Positions 25,227-35,730 are shown, counted from the first letter of the stretch. The stretch: 64,000 nt of DNA from Rhizobium sp. EC-SD404 (GCF_902498825.1 NZ_LR701459.1:2214414-2278413); one strand, 5' to 3'. Numbers and translations: made by a program. The notes: generated from the letters alone by a model not told the origin.

Positions 25227-26716
25227 TGCATGCTCCCGATAAATCTACGCATATCGCGGGCCAGAACGACCCTGAATGTCGATCCCTTGCCGAGCTCGGA
25301 CGTGACGGTGATGTCGCCGCCGAGATTTCGGACGAGGGTCCTCACATGGGCGAGGCCGATGCCTTCACCCGGTTTGCTTTGCTCTCCGGACCGCCGGAAC
25401 AGTTCGAAGACGCGTTCGTGATCGTCGGCCGCGATCCCCCGGCCATTGTCTGCGACATCGATCGCGATACGGTTTCCGATCAGCTTCTCGCCCGAGATCT
25501 TTATGCGCAACGGCCGGCTCGCGTCTGCGTACTTTACCGCATTGTCGAGCAGATTACCGAATATCTGATCGAGCGACATGCGGTCGGACAAGATCGTCGG
25601 CAAATCGTCGGCAACTTCGATGACGCCGTCGAGTTCGCCGACCTGATGCTGGATGGCGTCGGCGCTGGCCTGAAGCATGGCCGTCAGCGCAATCGATTCT
25701 GCCCTGATCGGTCGGCGCCCGTCGCGGGAAATCTTGAGGATAGCGTTGATCAGACCATCCATCTTCCGAGTCGATGAGCGGATGAACCCGACGGCTTCCG
25801 GCAAATCCTCCGTCGCTGCGAGATGCGCTTCGTTGGCGAGCTGGTCGTCACCGGCAACCTCACTGCGCTCCATGTAGTCCCGGATCGGCTTGATGCTGGC
25901 TTCGAGCTCGCTCGTGAACCCCATGATGTTGACGAGCGGGGCTCTGAGGTCGTGCGTCACGATATAGGCGAAGCGCTGAACCTCTTCGTTCGCCCGCGCA
26001 AGTTCCGCGGTGCGCTCGGAAACGCGCTCCTCAAGCGTGATGTTCGTCGACGACAGAAGCCTTCGCGCCTCCGCGATCTCGCGCGTATAGAGAATGACCA
26101 CCCATGCGCTGCCGCCGACGACGGCTATGATGACGAGGGCGCCGATCAGGCTGACCCAATAGAGAGCGGACGCGCTGCCCCGCTGTTGCTCGACGCTTTC
26201 GGCAAGACGCCGGTCTGCGTCCTCAACGATGCCGGTGAACAGCTCCCGCAGTTCGCTCATCGCCGTCTGGCCGGTATCGGACTGGACGAGTTCCAGGGCT
26301 GTCTGACGGTCGCCGGTGCGGGCGAGGCGGACGGTCTCCTCAAGTTCATCCAGTTTGACTGCGGCCGCATCGTTGATTGCTGACGAGATCGCGTCGCCGT
26401 TTGGGCGAGACTGAAGAAGGGTCGTCAATCGCTGCCGGTGCGATTCCAGCTCTTGCCGAGCTTCGTTGTAAGGCGCCAGATAGCTGTCGTCCTGGGTCAG
26501 CAGATAGCCGCGCTGACCGGTCTCCGCATCCTGCAGTGTCGTGCGGAAATCGAGTGTCGCTGCCCGCAGATCGCGGGCCGCCAGCACCTCGTTGAAATGG
26601 TCCTGGCTTCGATTGCCGAGCCACAGGCTCATGCCGACGATGACGAGCAATGCGGCAAGCCCGGCCAGCATGAGAGCTGCCGTCGTACGGACGAGTGTCG
26701 AACTTGAAATGGGCAT
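25223..26716 (-). CDS. CHASE3-domain sensor histidine kinase
   Basis: A 497-residue membrane kinase with a helix at 13-33, a periplasmic CHASE3 domain (about 38-180; pattern TLQDAETGQRGYLLTQDDSYL is split around 60-80), a second helix (187-210), a coiled coil (220-248), a HisKA box FAYIVTHDLRAPL with His255, and a C-terminal ATPase domain (DVADNGRGI, GEGIGLAHV). The ligand of CHASE3 domains is generally unknown. First gene of the three-gene signalling set. Confidence 0.92.
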   Translation of the reverse strand: MPISSSTLVRTTAALMLAGLAALLVIVGMSLWLGNRSQDHFNEVLAARDLRAATLDFRTTLQDAETGQRGYLLTQDDSYLAPYNEARQELESHRQRLTTLLQSRPNGDAISSAINDAAAVKLDELEETVRLARTGDRQTALELVQSDTGQTAMSELRELFTGIVEDADRRLAESVEQQRGSASALYWVSLIGALVIIAVVGGSAWVVILYTREIAEARRLLSSTNITLEERVSERTAELARANEEVQRFAYIVTHDLRAPLVNIMGFTSELEASIKPIRDYMERSEVAGDDQLANEAHLAATEDLPEAVGFIRSSTRKMDGLINAILKISRDGRRPIRAESIALTAMLQASADAIQHQVGELDGVIEVADDLPTILSDRMSLDQIFGNLLDNAVKYADASRPLRIKISGEKLIGNRIAIDVADNGRGIAADDHERVFELFRRSGEQSKPGEGIGLAHVRTLVRNLGGDITVTSELGKGSTFRVVLARDMRRFIGSMQ

Positions 26717-26992
26717 GGGGTGCTATCTTTTGGAAACGATGTTTGATGACCGAAAACCAGCCCTTGTGCAAGCGAGTTGTCAAACGCAGGAAGGGCCGTC
26801 CACGGCTGTCGCTGAGAAGCAGTATGCGGGGCTTGGCTGAGGCGACGGGTTGCCATCCGTCGGCGAGTTCTATATGGCAGCCACCATTCCACACGCGCGG
26901 TTTGGGATTGGCCGGGAGAAATCCGGTCCGTTCCGCCGGTGGCCGAAAGGCTGTTGCCGCGCGGAGGTTCAACCGGAAAGGATACCCAAGGC
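26717..26992 (+). other. Gene-free leader region before rpsB
   Basis: These 276 bases between the divergent CHASE3 kinase and rpsB hold no gene I can support. They must carry the promoter of the large rpsB operon and that of the kinase operon. AAAGGAT before the rpsB ATG is the ribosome binding site. A structured rpsB leader is possible, but I cannot show one. Confidence 0.4.
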
Positions 26993-27781
26993 ATGTCACT
27001 GCCCGATTTTTCCATGCGTCAATTGCTTGAAGCTGGCGTTCACTTTGGTCACCAGACCCACCGTTGGAACCCCAAGATGAAGCCTTTCATCTTCGGTGAC
27101 CGCAACAACGTCCACATCATCGATCTCGCACAGACCGTTCCGCTCCTGCACCAGGCGCTGAAGGTGGTGTCTGATACGGTAGCCGGCGGCGGCCGCGTGC
27201 TCTTCGTCGGCACCAAGCGCCAGGCTTCGGAAATCATTGCCGATGCTGCCAAGCGTTCGGCCCAATACTACGTCAACGCCCGCTGGCTCGGCGGCATGCT
27301 GACCAACTGGAAGACGATCTCCAATTCGATCCAGCGTCTGCGCAAGCTCGATGAGCTACTGGCCGGCGACGCCCAGGGCCTGACCAAGAAAGAGCGTCTC
27401 AACCTCGACCGCGAGCGCGAGAAGCTTGAGCGTGCGCTTGGCGGTATCCGCGACATGGGCGGCACACCGGACCTGATCTTCATCATCGACACCAACAAGG
27501 AAGCAATCGCGATCGACGAAGCAAAGCGCCTCGGCATCCCGGTTGTCGCCGTTGTCGATTCGAACTGCGATCCCGACCGCGTCGACTACCCGATCCCAGG
27601 CAACGACGATGCTGCCCGTGCGATCTCGCTCTATTGCGAACTGATCTCGCGCGCCGCTCTCGACGGCATCGCGCGTCAGCAGGGCGCTTCGGGCGTTGAC
27701 GTCGGCGCATCCGCCGAAACGCCAGTCGAGCCTGCGCTCGACGACGCCGGCAGCGTCGAAGGCGAAGGCGCCACCGCCTAA
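26993..27781 (+). CDS. rpsB: 30S ribosomal protein S2
   Basis: A 262-residue S2 protein starting [21 protein letters not shown] and containing [24 protein letters not shown] and the C-terminal [19 protein letters not shown]. The tail after residue 230 is acidic and Ala-rich. The ATG at 26993 is chosen because the protein then begins as other S2 proteins do; an upstream in-frame ATG at 26939 would add 18 unrelated residues. It heads the operon with tsf, pyrH and frr. Confidence 0.97.
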   Translation: MSLPDFSMRQLLEAGVHFGHQTHRWNPKMKPFIFGDRNNVHIIDLAQTVPLLHQALKVVSDTVAGGGRVLFVGTKRQASEIIADAAKRSAQYYVNARWLGGMLTNWKTISNSIQRLRKLDELLAGDAQGLTKKERLNLDREREKLERALGGIRDMGGTPDLIFIIDTNKEAIAIDEAKRLGIPVVAVVDSNCDPDRVDYPIPGNDDAARAISLYCELISRAALDGIARQQGASGVDVGASAETPVEPALDDAGSVEGEGATA

Positions 27782-27803
27782 GCTCCGATCGTCCTGAAAT
27801 TCA

Positions 27804-27840
27804 GACGGCCGGCGCTGCGACAATCGCTTCGCCGGCCGTC
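27804..27840 (+). terminator. Intercistronic hairpin between rpsB and tsf
   Basis: A 10-bp perfect GC-rich stem (GACGGCCGGC, 27804-27813, with 27831-27840) and 17-base loop, 22 bases past rpsB, without a T-tract. It probably attenuates or stabilises the rpsB-tsf mRNA so that tsf is controlled separately. Confidence 0.55.
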
Positions 27841-27958
27841 ATGCATATGAAGGCGATGTCGGCCTAACGTGCCGAAGCATTCGACAGGGCGCGGTCCCCA
27901 CGCCCCAACCAGGTCCCGCCCAAGCCGGCCGGACCATGACAGACGACAAGAGGCTAGA

Positions 27959-28882
27959 ATGAACATTACCGCTCAGATGGTGAAAGAACTGCGCGAAAAG
28001 TCCGGCGCAGGCATGATGGATTGCAAGAAGGCGCTGGCCGAAACCAACGGCGACATGGAAGCAGCGATCGATTGGCTGCGCGCCAAAGGCATCGCCAAGG
28101 CCGACAAGAAGGCAAGCCGCACGGCCGCCGAAGGTCTGGTCGGCGTTGCCAGCGAAGGCACGAAGGCCGTCGTCGTCGAGCTGAACTCGGAAACCGACTT
28201 CGTTGCGCGCAACGACAAGTTCCAGGATCTCGTGGCAGGCGTGGCCAAGGTCGCGCTGACCACCGATGGTTCGGTCGATGCCGTTACGGCAGCGACTTAT
28301 CCCGCGACATCCAAGCCGGTCGGCGAGACCATCAAGGATGCGGTCGCCACCATCGGTGAGAACATGGCCCTGCGCCGGACCGCTCTCCTGACCGTGTCCG
28401 ACGGCGTGGTCGCGACCTACATGCACAACGCTGTTGCCACCGATCTCGGCAAGCTCGGCGTGCTCGTTGCGCTGGAATCGACCGGTGACAAGGACAAGCT
28501 CAATGCGATCGGTCGCCAGGTTGCCATGCATGTGGCAGCAACCAACCCGCTTGCTCTGACGTCGCAGGACGTCGATGCGACCGTTGCCGATCGCGAGCGC
28601 CAGATCTTCATCGAGCAGGCCCGCGAGTCCGGCAAGCCGGAAAACATCATCGAAAAGATGGTGGAAGGCCGCATGCGCAAGTTCTACGAGGAAGTCGCCC
28701 TGCTGTCGCAGGCCTTCGTCATGAACCCCGACCATACGGTTGGTGATGCCGTGAAGGCAGCCGAAGCTGAAGTCGGCGCGCCGATCAAGGTCACGGGCTT
28801 CGTTCGCTTTGCGCTGGGTGACGGCATCGAACGCGAAGAAACCGACTTCGCAGCCGAAGTCGCAGCAGTCGCCAAAGGCTGA
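27959..28882 (+). CDS. tsf: Elongation factor Ts
   Basis: A 307-residue EF-Tu nucleotide exchange factor. The N-terminal UBA-like part has [18 protein letters not shown], and the core motif [13 protein letters not shown] that contacts EF-Tu is intact. The ATG at 27959 is chosen because the protein then begins [14 protein letters not shown] as in relatives. Second gene of the rpsB operon. Confidence 0.97.
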   Translation: MNITAQMVKELREKSGAGMMDCKKALAETNGDMEAAIDWLRAKGIAKADKKASRTAAEGLVGVASEGTKAVVVELNSETDFVARNDKFQDLVAGVAKVALTTDGSVDAVTAATYPATSKPVGETIKDAVATIGENMALRRTALLTVSDGVVATYMHNAVATDLGKLGVLVALESTGDKDKLNAIGRQVAMHVAATNPLALTSQDVDATVADRERQIFIEQARESGKPENIIEKMVEGRMRKFYEEVALLSQAFVMNPDHTVGDAVKAAEAEVGAPIKVTGFVRFALGDGIEREETDFAAEVAAVAKG

Positions 28883-28917
28883 TCGCCCAGTCGATCGTAC
28901 ACGGCCGTAAACGCCGC

Positions 28918-28947
28918 AAGGGCACTGCGTGACAACGTGGTGCCCTT
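28918..28947 (+). terminator. Intercistronic hairpin between tsf and pyrH
   Basis: AAGGGCAC (28918-28925) pairs with 28940-28947, with a further GCCGCA/TGCGGC outer arm close by; no T-tract follows. It stands 35 bases after tsf, likely an mRNA processing or attenuation hairpin. Confidence 0.45.
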
Positions 28948-28991
28948 CGTGTATGCGGCTTGTCCAGCTTCAGAAAAAGACGAGTGAACGT

Positions 28992-29717
28992 ATGAAAACC
29001 GACGCCCCGCGCTACAAGCGCATCCTGCTGAAGGCCTCGGGTGAGGCGTTGATGGGCAGTCAGGGCTTCGGAATCGACGTCGAAGTGGCCGACCGCATCG
29101 CCGGTGATATTGCCGAAGTGCGAGCCATGGGTGTCGAAGTCGGCGTGGTCGTCGGCGGCGGCAACATTTTCCGCGGCGTCGCTGTCGCCTCCAAGGGTGG
29201 CGATCGCGTGACGGGCGACCACATGGGCATGCTTGCGACGGTGATCAACGCACTGGCGTTGGCGACCTCGCTGCGCAAGCTTGGCATCGACACGGAAGTG
29301 CTGTCGGCCATCGCCATGCCGGAGATTTGCCAGAGCTTCTCGCAGCGCGCGGCGCTCCATCACCTCGACAAGGGCCGGGTCGTGATTTTCGCCGGCGGAA
29401 CGGGCAACCCGTTCTTTACGACCGATTCCGCTGCAGCATTGCGCGCGGCAGAAATGGGTGCTGAAGCGATCCTCAAGGGCACGCAGGTCGATGGCATCTA
29501 TTCGGCCGATCCGAAAAAGGATCCGACGGCGACCCGGTTCGACAGCCTGACCCACGCCGAGGTCCTTGAGAAGGGACTGGCCGTCATGGACGTCGCCGCG
29601 GTTTCGCTTGCCCGAGAAAACGCGATCCCGATCATCGTTTTCTCCATCCACGAAAAAGGCGGCCTGGCCGCAATCGTAACAGGCGGCGGCCGCGGTACGG
29701 TCGTCACCGACAGATAG
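28992..29717 (+). CDS. pyrH: UMP kinase
   Basis: A 241-residue kinase of the amino-acid-kinase family, making UDP from UMP. It has RILLKASGEALMG, the VVGGGNIFRG glycine motif and GTGNPFFTTDSAAALRA. The ATG at 28992 is preferred over an upstream GTG because it fits the start of known PyrH proteins. In the usual tsf-pyrH-frr order. Confidence 0.97.
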   Translation: MKTDAPRYKRILLKASGEALMGSQGFGIDVEVADRIAGDIAEVRAMGVEVGVVVGGGNIFRGVAVASKGGDRVTGDHMGMLATVINALALATSLRKLGIDTEVLSAIAMPEICQSFSQRAALHHLDKGRVVIFAGGTGNPFFTTDSAAALRAAEMGAEAILKGTQVDGIYSADPKKDPTATRFDSLTHAEVLEKGLAVMDVAAVSLARENAIPIIVFSIHEKGGLAAIVTGGGRGTVVTDR

Positions 29718-29776
29718 AACGAGGTGGCTGGTGAGCGTTGAGGCGCCGCCGATCACCCGCGCATGGGAGCATTATC

Positions 29777-30337
29777 ATGGCTGATGGAACCAACTTTTCC
29801 GAGCTGAAGCGGCGCATGGAAGGTGCTGTCACGGCATTCAAGAACGACGTCAACGGTCTTCGCACGGGCCGCGCTTCGGTAAACGTCCTGGATCCGGTGA
29901 TGGTCGAGGCCTACGGCTCGCGCATGCCGATCAATCAGGTCGCAAACGTCGGTGTCGCGGAAGCGCGCATGCTGTCCGTTCAGGTTTGGGACAAGCAGAT
30001 GGTCGGCGCCGTCGATCGCGGCATCCGTGAAGCCAATCTCGGCCTCAACCCGATCGTCGACGGTCAGACGCTGCGCATCCCGCTGCCGGACCTCAACGAA
30101 GAGCGTCGCCGCGAGCTGGTCAAAGTGGCACATAACTATGCCGAGACTGCGCGAGTCGCGGCGCGGCACGTTCGTCGCGATGGCATGGACGAATTGAAGA
30201 AGAACGAAAAGGCCGGCGTCATCAGCCAGGATGACAGCCGCCAGCAGTCTGACCGGGTCCAAAAGATGACCGATGAGACCATTGCCGAGATCGACCGCTT
30301 GCTCGTCGATAAGGAAAAGGAAATCATGCAGGTCTAG
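29777..30337 (+). CDS. frr: Ribosome recycling factor
   Basis: A 186-residue factor that, with EF-G, splits ribosomes after termination. [15 protein letters not shown], the [18 protein letters not shown] hinge region and the C-terminal helix are all typical. The ATG at 29777 gives the standard start [14 protein letters not shown]. It sits 59 bases after pyrH. Confidence 0.97.
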   Translation: MADGTNFSELKRRMEGAVTAFKNDVNGLRTGRASVNVLDPVMVEAYGSRMPINQVANVGVAEARMLSVQVWDKQMVGAVDRGIREANLGLNPIVDGQTLRIPLPDLNEERRRELVKVAHNYAETARVAARHVRRDGMDELKKNEKAGVISQDDSRQQSDRVQKMTDETIAEIDRLLVDKEKEIMQV

Positions 30338-30402
30338 ATTGGCGCCTGCATGACCGGGCGGCCTTGTCGTTCTCGGTGCGAAGCCTCAGCGGAGTTCTGC
30401 CT

Positions 30403-31128
30403 TTGACCACGCCGCATCACGTCGCGATCATCATGGACGGCAATGGCCGGTGGGCCAAGCGGCGCGGCCTCCCACGGACCATGGGACACCGCAAGGGTGT
30501 CGAAGCCGTGCGCGAAACGGTGCAGGCAGCGGGCGAGGCGGGTGTTCGCTATCTGACGCTGTTCGCCTTTTCGTCGGAGAACTGGAACCGCCCGGAAGAC
30601 GAGATCACCGATCTCATGGGGCTTCTCAAACTCTTCATTCGGCGCGACCTGGCGGAGCTCCACAAGGAGAACATCCGCATCCGGGTCATCGGCGACCGCG
30701 CAAGGCTCGATCGCGAAATCCTCGGCCTCTTGGTCGAAGCGGAGGAGTTGACCCGCAACAACAGCGCGATGCACCTCGTCATCGCTTTCAACTACGGCGG
30801 TCGCGACGAGATCGTGCGCGCGGCCAAGCGTCTCGCCGAAGCAGTCGGGCGAGGCGAACTGTCTCCGGCAAATGTCAACGAGCACACGTTGTCTGCTTTT
30901 TTGGATACCGCTGGCATTCCCGATCCGGACGTCATCATCCGCACCAGCGGCGAACAGCGGCTGTCGAATTTTCTCCTGTGGCAGGCGGCCTATACGGAAT
31001 TCGTCTTCGTACCCGTGCTCTGGCCGGATTTCGACAAGTCGGCATTTCACCGCGCGCTTGACGAATACGCCTCGCGGGAGCGCCGCTTCGGGGCCGTTCC
31101 CGAACGCGATGTCGCGCTCGGTTCGTGA
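30403..31128 (+). CDS. uppS: Undecaprenyl diphosphate synthase
   Basis: A 241-residue cis-prenyltransferase that makes the C55 carrier for cell wall and surface glycans. Motifs: [31 protein letters not shown] and the C-terminal [15 protein letters not shown] with ELYF-like EFVF. I prefer the TTG at 30403 because GGAG lies 8 bases upstream and the protein then starts just before the conserved [10 protein letters not shown]; in-frame TTG (30364) and GTG (30376) codons are alternatives. Its stop overlaps the cdsA start by one base. Confidence 0.95.
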   Translation: MTTPHHVAIIMDGNGRWAKRRGLPRTMGHRKGVEAVRETVQAAGEAGVRYLTLFAFSSENWNRPEDEITDLMGLLKLFIRRDLAELHKENIRIRVIGDRARLDREILGLLVEAEELTRNNSAMHLVIAFNYGGRDEIVRAAKRLAEAVGRGELSPANVNEHTLSAFLDTAGIPDPDVIIRTSGEQRLSNFLLWQAAYTEFVFVPVLWPDFDKSAFHRALDEYASRERRFGAVPERDVALGS

Positions 31129-31967
31129 TGCAGCTGGAATTGAAGCAGCGGGTCGTTTCCGCAGTTATCCTCGGCATTGCAGTCCTGTTTCTGGCCTGGT
31201 TCGGCGGCCTGCCGTTCCGCATCTTCTGCGCCGTTCTTGCCGCGCTCATCTATTATGAGTGGACAGCGATCGTTCAGGCTGAACGCCGGTCGCGGCCTGC
31301 CTTTCTTGTCGGCTGGGCAAGCATGGGCGCCATCATGTGGTTCATCGTCGGCAACGCCTTTGCGTATTCGACGGCAGCCATCCTGATCGGCGCAGGCGCT
31401 GTTGCCCTGGCGGCGCGCACCAGTGGCCGCGGTCCATGGATGGGTCTCGGCGTTCTCTATGCCGGCTTTTCCGGCCTGGCACTCGCCGCGTTGCGCGACG
31501 ATACGACGCTCGGTCTGATCGGAATGGCATTTGTGTTCGCCGTCGTCTGGGCAACCGACATTCTCGCCTATTTCTGTGGTAGGGCCCTCGGCGGACGAAA
31601 GCTTGCTCCGCGGATTTCACCCGGCAAGACGTGGTCCGGCGCAATATTCGGCATGTTCGGCGGCATTGCAGCCGGCACGGCTGTCGCGCTCTTGACCCTC
31701 GACAGAGGCGGTATCTGGATCCCTATCCTGTGCGCTGTCCTCTCGATCGCCAGCCAGGTCGGGGATCTGTTCGAATCCTGGATGAAGCGACGTTATGCGG
31801 TAAAGGACTCCGGCCGGCTCATTCCCGGCCACGGTGGCGTCATGGACAGGGTCGACGGTCTCGTATTTGCCGCTTTTGCGGCCTTTCTCATAGCTCTGGT
31901 GATCGCGGGTGGGATTCCCAGTTCTTCCAGCGGTTCACCGATTGCCGCGGCGTTGTTGGGCGGATAG
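31128..31967 (+). CDS. cdsA: Phosphatidate cytidylyltransferase
   Basis: A 279-residue membrane enzyme that makes CDP-diacylglycerol for phospholipid synthesis. Several helices precede the signature SPGKTWSGAIFGMFGG...SQVGDLFESWMKRRYAVKDSGRLIPGHGGVMDRVDG (split across residues 160-250), which contains the metal-binding Asp residues. It is coupled to uppS by the TGATG overlap. No dxr gene follows; rseP comes next. Confidence 0.96.
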   Translation: MQLELKQRVVSAVILGIAVLFLAWFGGLPFRIFCAVLAALIYYEWTAIVQAERRSRPAFLVGWASMGAIMWFIVGNAFAYSTAAILIGAGAVALAARTSGRGPWMGLGVLYAGFSGLALAALRDDTTLGLIGMAFVFAVVWATDILAYFCGRALGGRKLAPRISPGKTWSGAIFGMFGGIAAGTAVALLTLDRGGIWIPILCAVLSIASQVGDLFESWMKRRYAVKDSGRLIPGHGGVMDRVDGLVFAAFAAFLIALVIAGGIPSSSSGSPIAAALLGG

Positions 31968-32041
31968 GAACCAGCAGTCGTCACTCACAAACCTTCCATG
32001 CGCGCCTCACGGTGCGCCGCCATTGAGCAGGGACACGTCCG

Positions 32042-33175
32042 ATGGATGCGCTGGCATCGACCTTCGCCTTTCTGACCGGCTACATTCTTCCATTTCTCGT
32101 GGTTCTGACGATCGTCGTCTTCGTCCACGAAATGGGCCACTACCTTGTCGGTCGGTGGTGCGGCATCCGCGTGATGGCCTTCTCGGTCGGCTTCGGTCCG
32201 GAAATCTTCGGGTTCAACGACAAGCACGGAACGCGCTGGAAGCTCTCCGCCATTCCGCTTGGCGGCTACGTGAAATTCTTCGGCGACGAGAACGCCGCCA
32301 GCGTGCCTGACAATGACGGCTATGCGGCCATGAGCGAGGCGGACCGCAGGAGCTCCTTCCAGGGCGCGGCCTTGTGGCGCCGGGCTTTGACTGTTGCAGC
32401 GGGTCCGATCGCGAACTTCATCCTCGCGATTGCCATCTTCGCGACGGTCTTCACGCTTTACGGTCGACCTGTGTCCGATCCGGTCGTGGCCGAAGTTCAG
32501 CCGGGCAGCGCAGCGGAAACCGCTGGCATCGCTCCCGGCGACATCTTCGTCGCAATCGACGGGAACCCGATCGAGACCTTCGATGACGTGCGCCGCTACG
32601 TGTCGAGCCGCCCCGAGGTCGAAATCACCGTCACCATGCAGCGCGATGGGGTCGAGCGTGATTTCACGTTGGTCCCGGCCCGTGAGGAGATCGAGGACAA
32701 TTTCGGAAATCGCCTGGAAGTCGGCCTGATCGGCGTGGTCACAAACCAGGACACGGGCAATTTCCGCACAGTCGAGATGGGGCCGTTGGAAGCGACGGGG
32801 CAGGCGGTCGCCGAGACGAGCTATATCGTCACCCGCACCTTTGGTTACATCCGCAACATCATCATCGGCCAGGAGAAGGCAGACCAGCTTGGCGGACCGA
32901 TCCGCGTGGCCCAGGTTTCAGGCCAGATGGCGACGCTGGGCATCCTTGCCGTGATCCAGCTTGCCGCAGTCCTGTCGGTTTCCATTGGACTGTTGAACCT
33001 TATGCCGGTACCGATGCTGGACGGCGGCCATCTGTTCTTCTATGCGATTGAGGCGGTCCGTGGGCGACCTCTTGGCGAAAATGCGCAGGAGATGGCGTTT
33101 CGGATCGGTTTGGGGATGGTGCTTGCGCTCATGGTCTTTGCGACCTGGAACGATGTCAACATGCTGCTGGGGTAG
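32042..33175 (+). CDS. rseP: RIP zinc metalloprotease RseP
   Basis: A 377-residue site-2 protease. The zinc motif HEMGH (about residues 29-33) is in the first helix; one PDZ domain follows (about 130-205; AEVQPGSAAETAGIAPGDIFVAI, split); the second zinc ligand motif NLMPVPMLDGGHL is in a late helix. It cuts anti-sigma factors or signal-peptide remnants in the inner membrane. Encoded directly before bamA, as in most proteobacteria. Confidence 0.96.
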   Translation: MDALASTFAFLTGYILPFLVVLTIVVFVHEMGHYLVGRWCGIRVMAFSVGFGPEIFGFNDKHGTRWKLSAIPLGGYVKFFGDENAASVPDNDGYAAMSEADRRSSFQGAALWRRALTVAAGPIANFILAIAIFATVFTLYGRPVSDPVVAEVQPGSAAETAGIAPGDIFVAIDGNPIETFDDVRRYVSSRPEVEITVTMQRDGVERDFTLVPAREEIEDNFGNRLEVGLIGVVTNQDTGNFRTVEMGPLEATGQAVAETSYIVTRTFGYIRNIIIGQEKADQLGGPIRVAQVSGQMATLGILAVIQLAAVLSVSIGLLNLMPVPMLDGGHLFFYAIEAVRGRPLGENAQEMAFRIGLGMVLALMVFATWNDVNMLLG

Positions 33176-33387
33176 CAGTCGAAAGTCCGCTATCCGCCCG
33201 AAAATAAAGGGTTTGTTGACCACGTTTCAATGCTTGAGTGGCCTTTGGGCCACGCCTCTAAATGAAGTAAACAGAAATTAACCGCCAGCCTTGCTTGTAA
33301 GGCAAAAGCGGGTAAAAAACGACGGACCATTCGGAATCGGGGCATCCGTCTGGTGTGGTAGTTCGGGCAAAAAGGTTAGAGTTCATA

Positions 33388-35730
33388 ATGAGAGCCGGTT
33401 CGAAGTTCATGGGTGCGGTATCTGCCGTCGCCCTAGCCACGGGGATTGCATCCAGCGGAGCGGGTATTGCTTTCCTGAGTGCAACGACCGCTGCCCAGGC
33501 AGCCGTCGTCAACAGCATTCAGGTGCAGGGGAACAGCCGCGTCGACGCCGAAACGGTCCGCGGCAACATCACCATCCGCCCGGGGCAGGACTTCTCCAAT
33601 GCCGATATCGACGAATCCGTTCGTCGCCTGTTCGCCACCGGCTTGTTCTCCGACATCCGTATTGCCCAGCAGGGTGGGGCGCTCGTCGTCACGGTTTCCG
33701 AAAACCAGATTCTCAATCAGGTGGTCTTCAACGGCAACAGCCGTATCCGCGACCGTCAGTTGGAGACGATCGTCCAGACCAAGCCGCTCGGACCTTACAG
33801 CGAGCCTCTCGTCCAGGCAGACATTCAGGCGATCCGCGATGCTTACGCCGCGATCGGCCGAAACGATGCCACGGTGACCACCAACACGGTCACGCTCGCC
33901 GATGGCCGCATCAACCTTGCATTCGAAGTCAACGAAGGCGACCGCACGAAGATTTCGACGGTGAACTTCGTCGGCAATCAGGCATTCAACGATGGCCGTT
34001 TGCGCGAAGTGATCACGACGAAGCGCTCGAACTTCCTCTCGTTCCTGACGCGCCGTGACGTTTACGCGGAAGACAAGCTGCGCGCGGATGAAGAGCTGCT
34101 GCGCCGCTTCTATTACAATCGCGGATATGCCGACTTCCAGGTCGTGTCCTCTTTCGCTGAGCTTGACCCTGCAACGAACGAATACACGGTGACGATCACC
34201 GTCCAGGAAGGCGAGCGTTACAATTTCGGTGCGGTCAACGTCGAAAGTTCCGTCGCCGACGTGAACACAGCCGACCTTCAGGCTCTGGTCGAAAGCCGTT
34301 CCGGCGCAACCTACAGCGCCGAAGATGTCGAAGACACCATCGTCGCCATTTCCGAGCGCGTCGCCGATTCCGGTTTCCCGTTCGCCCAGGTCACCCCGCG
34401 TGGCGATCGCGATTTCGCGAACCGCACTATTTCGGTCAGCTACCTGATCGACCAGGGTCCGCGCGCCTATGTCGAGCGCATTGAAATCCGCGGCAACACC
34501 CGGACGCGCGACTACGTCATCCGCCGCGAATTCGACCTGTCGGAAGGCGATGCCTTCAACCAGGCCATGGTTCGCCGGGCACGTGAGCGCCTGCAGCGTC
34601 TCGGCTATTTCGGTTCGGTCGAAATCTCGACCGCGCCAGGCTCGCAGCCGGACCGCATCATCATCATCGTCGATGTTCAGGATCAGCCGACCGGTGAGTT
34701 CTCGATCGGTGCCGGTTACTCGACGGGCAGCGATGGCGGTGCATCCGTCGAAGCGTCCGTGACGGAACGCAACTTCCTCGGCCGTGGCCAGTTCATCCGT
34801 GTTGCCGCCGGTGGCGGCGAGAATTCGCGCAGTTACCGCGTCAGCTTCACCGAGCCCTATTTCCTCGGCTACCGTCTTGCCGCCGGTTTCGACGTGTTCC
34901 GCGTCGAAGACGACCGTCCGGACAACTACAGCTACGAGCAGACCGGCGTGACGCTGCGTGTTGCAGCGCCGATCACCGACAATCTGACGGCGGGCCTTGC
35001 CTACAACTTCTCCGAAACCCGTTACACGGGCACGGACTCGTCGTTGTCGCTGGCCTATCAGCAGGGCATCGCCAGCAGCCCGTGGATCAAGTCGTCGATC
35101 TCGCCGACCTTGACGTTCAACACGTTGGATGATCGCCAGCTGCCGCGCGAAGGCATTTTTGCCGAAGCAGGCATGGAGTTTGCTGGTCTTGGCGGCGACG
35201 CCGAGTTCATCAAGTTCACGGGCGAAGCCAATTATTTCCAGCTTCTGTCTGAGTCCCAGGACATCATCGGTTCGGTGTCCGTTGGTGCAGGCCACATGGT
35301 TTCGCTTGGCGACAATGCCCGCGTGTTCGACCAGTTCCTGCAGGGCGGAGAGACCATCCGCGGCTTCGATGCGCGTGGCTTCGGTCCTCGGTCTGAACTG
35401 CTGGCCGATGGCGATCGCGATGCGCTGGGTGGTACGACCTACTTCAACGCATCGGCCGAAGCGTCCATGCCTATGCCGGTTGTCCCGCGCGACTTCGGTC
35501 TCCGCGTCGCTGCCTTTGCCGATGCCGGTACGCTTTACGGCACGGATCTCGATCCGGCGGTCACTGTCGGTGGCGTTGGCTTCGACCAGAGCTGGCGTGC
35601 GTCTGTTGGCGCGTCGCTCATCTGGGCGTCTCCTTTCGGCCCTCTGCGTCTCGACTACGCCGTACCGGTCGCCAAGGAAGAGTACGACGATGTGCAGGAA
35701 TTCCGTTTCGGTGCATCGTCGCGGTTCTAG
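33388..35730 (+). CDS. bamA: Outer membrane protein assembly factor BamA
   Basis: A 780-residue protein with a signal peptide (cut near AAQA-AV, residue 38), five POTRA domains (about 40-365; first motif NSIQVQGNSRVDAETV) and a C-terminal Omp85 barrel with the RGFDARGFGPR lid-lock motif (the VRGF/Y type) and terminal FRFGASSRF ending in Phe. It inserts beta-barrel proteins in the outer membrane. The ATG at 33388, after AAAGGTTAG, is chosen over a GTG at 33355. The 212-base gap before it probably carries its own promoter. Confidence 0.97.
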   Translation: MRAGSKFMGAVSAVALATGIASSGAGIAFLSATTAAQAAVVNSIQVQGNSRVDAETVRGNITIRPGQDFSNADIDESVRRLFATGLFSDIRIAQQGGALVVTVSENQILNQVVFNGNSRIRDRQLETIVQTKPLGPYSEPLVQADIQAIRDAYAAIGRNDATVTTNTVTLADGRINLAFEVNEGDRTKISTVNFVGNQAFNDGRLREVITTKRSNFLSFLTRRDVYAEDKLRADEELLRRFYYNRGYADFQVVSSFAELDPATNEYTVTITVQEGERYNFGAVNVESSVADVNTADLQALVESRSGATYSAEDVEDTIVAISERVADSGFPFAQVTPRGDRDFANRTISVSYLIDQGPRAYVERIEIRGNTRTRDYVIRREFDLSEGDAFNQAMVRRARERLQRLGYFGSVEISTAPGSQPDRIIIIVDVQDQPTGEFSIGAGYSTGSDGGASVEASVTERNFLGRGQFIRVAAGGGENSRSYRVSFTEPYFLGYRLAAGFDVFRVEDDRPDNYSYEQTGVTLRVAAPITDNLTAGLAYNFSETRYTGTDSSLSLAYQQGIASSPWIKSSISPTLTFNTLDDRQLPREGIFAEAGMEFAGLGGDAEFIKFTGEANYFQLLSESQDIIGSVSVGAGHMVSLGDNARVFDQFLQGGETIRGFDARGFGPRSELLADGDRDALGGTTYFNASAEASMPMPVVPRDFGLRVAAFADAGTLYGTDLDPAVTVGGVGFDQSWRASVGASLIWASPFGPLRLDYAVPVAKEEYDDVQEFRFGASSRF

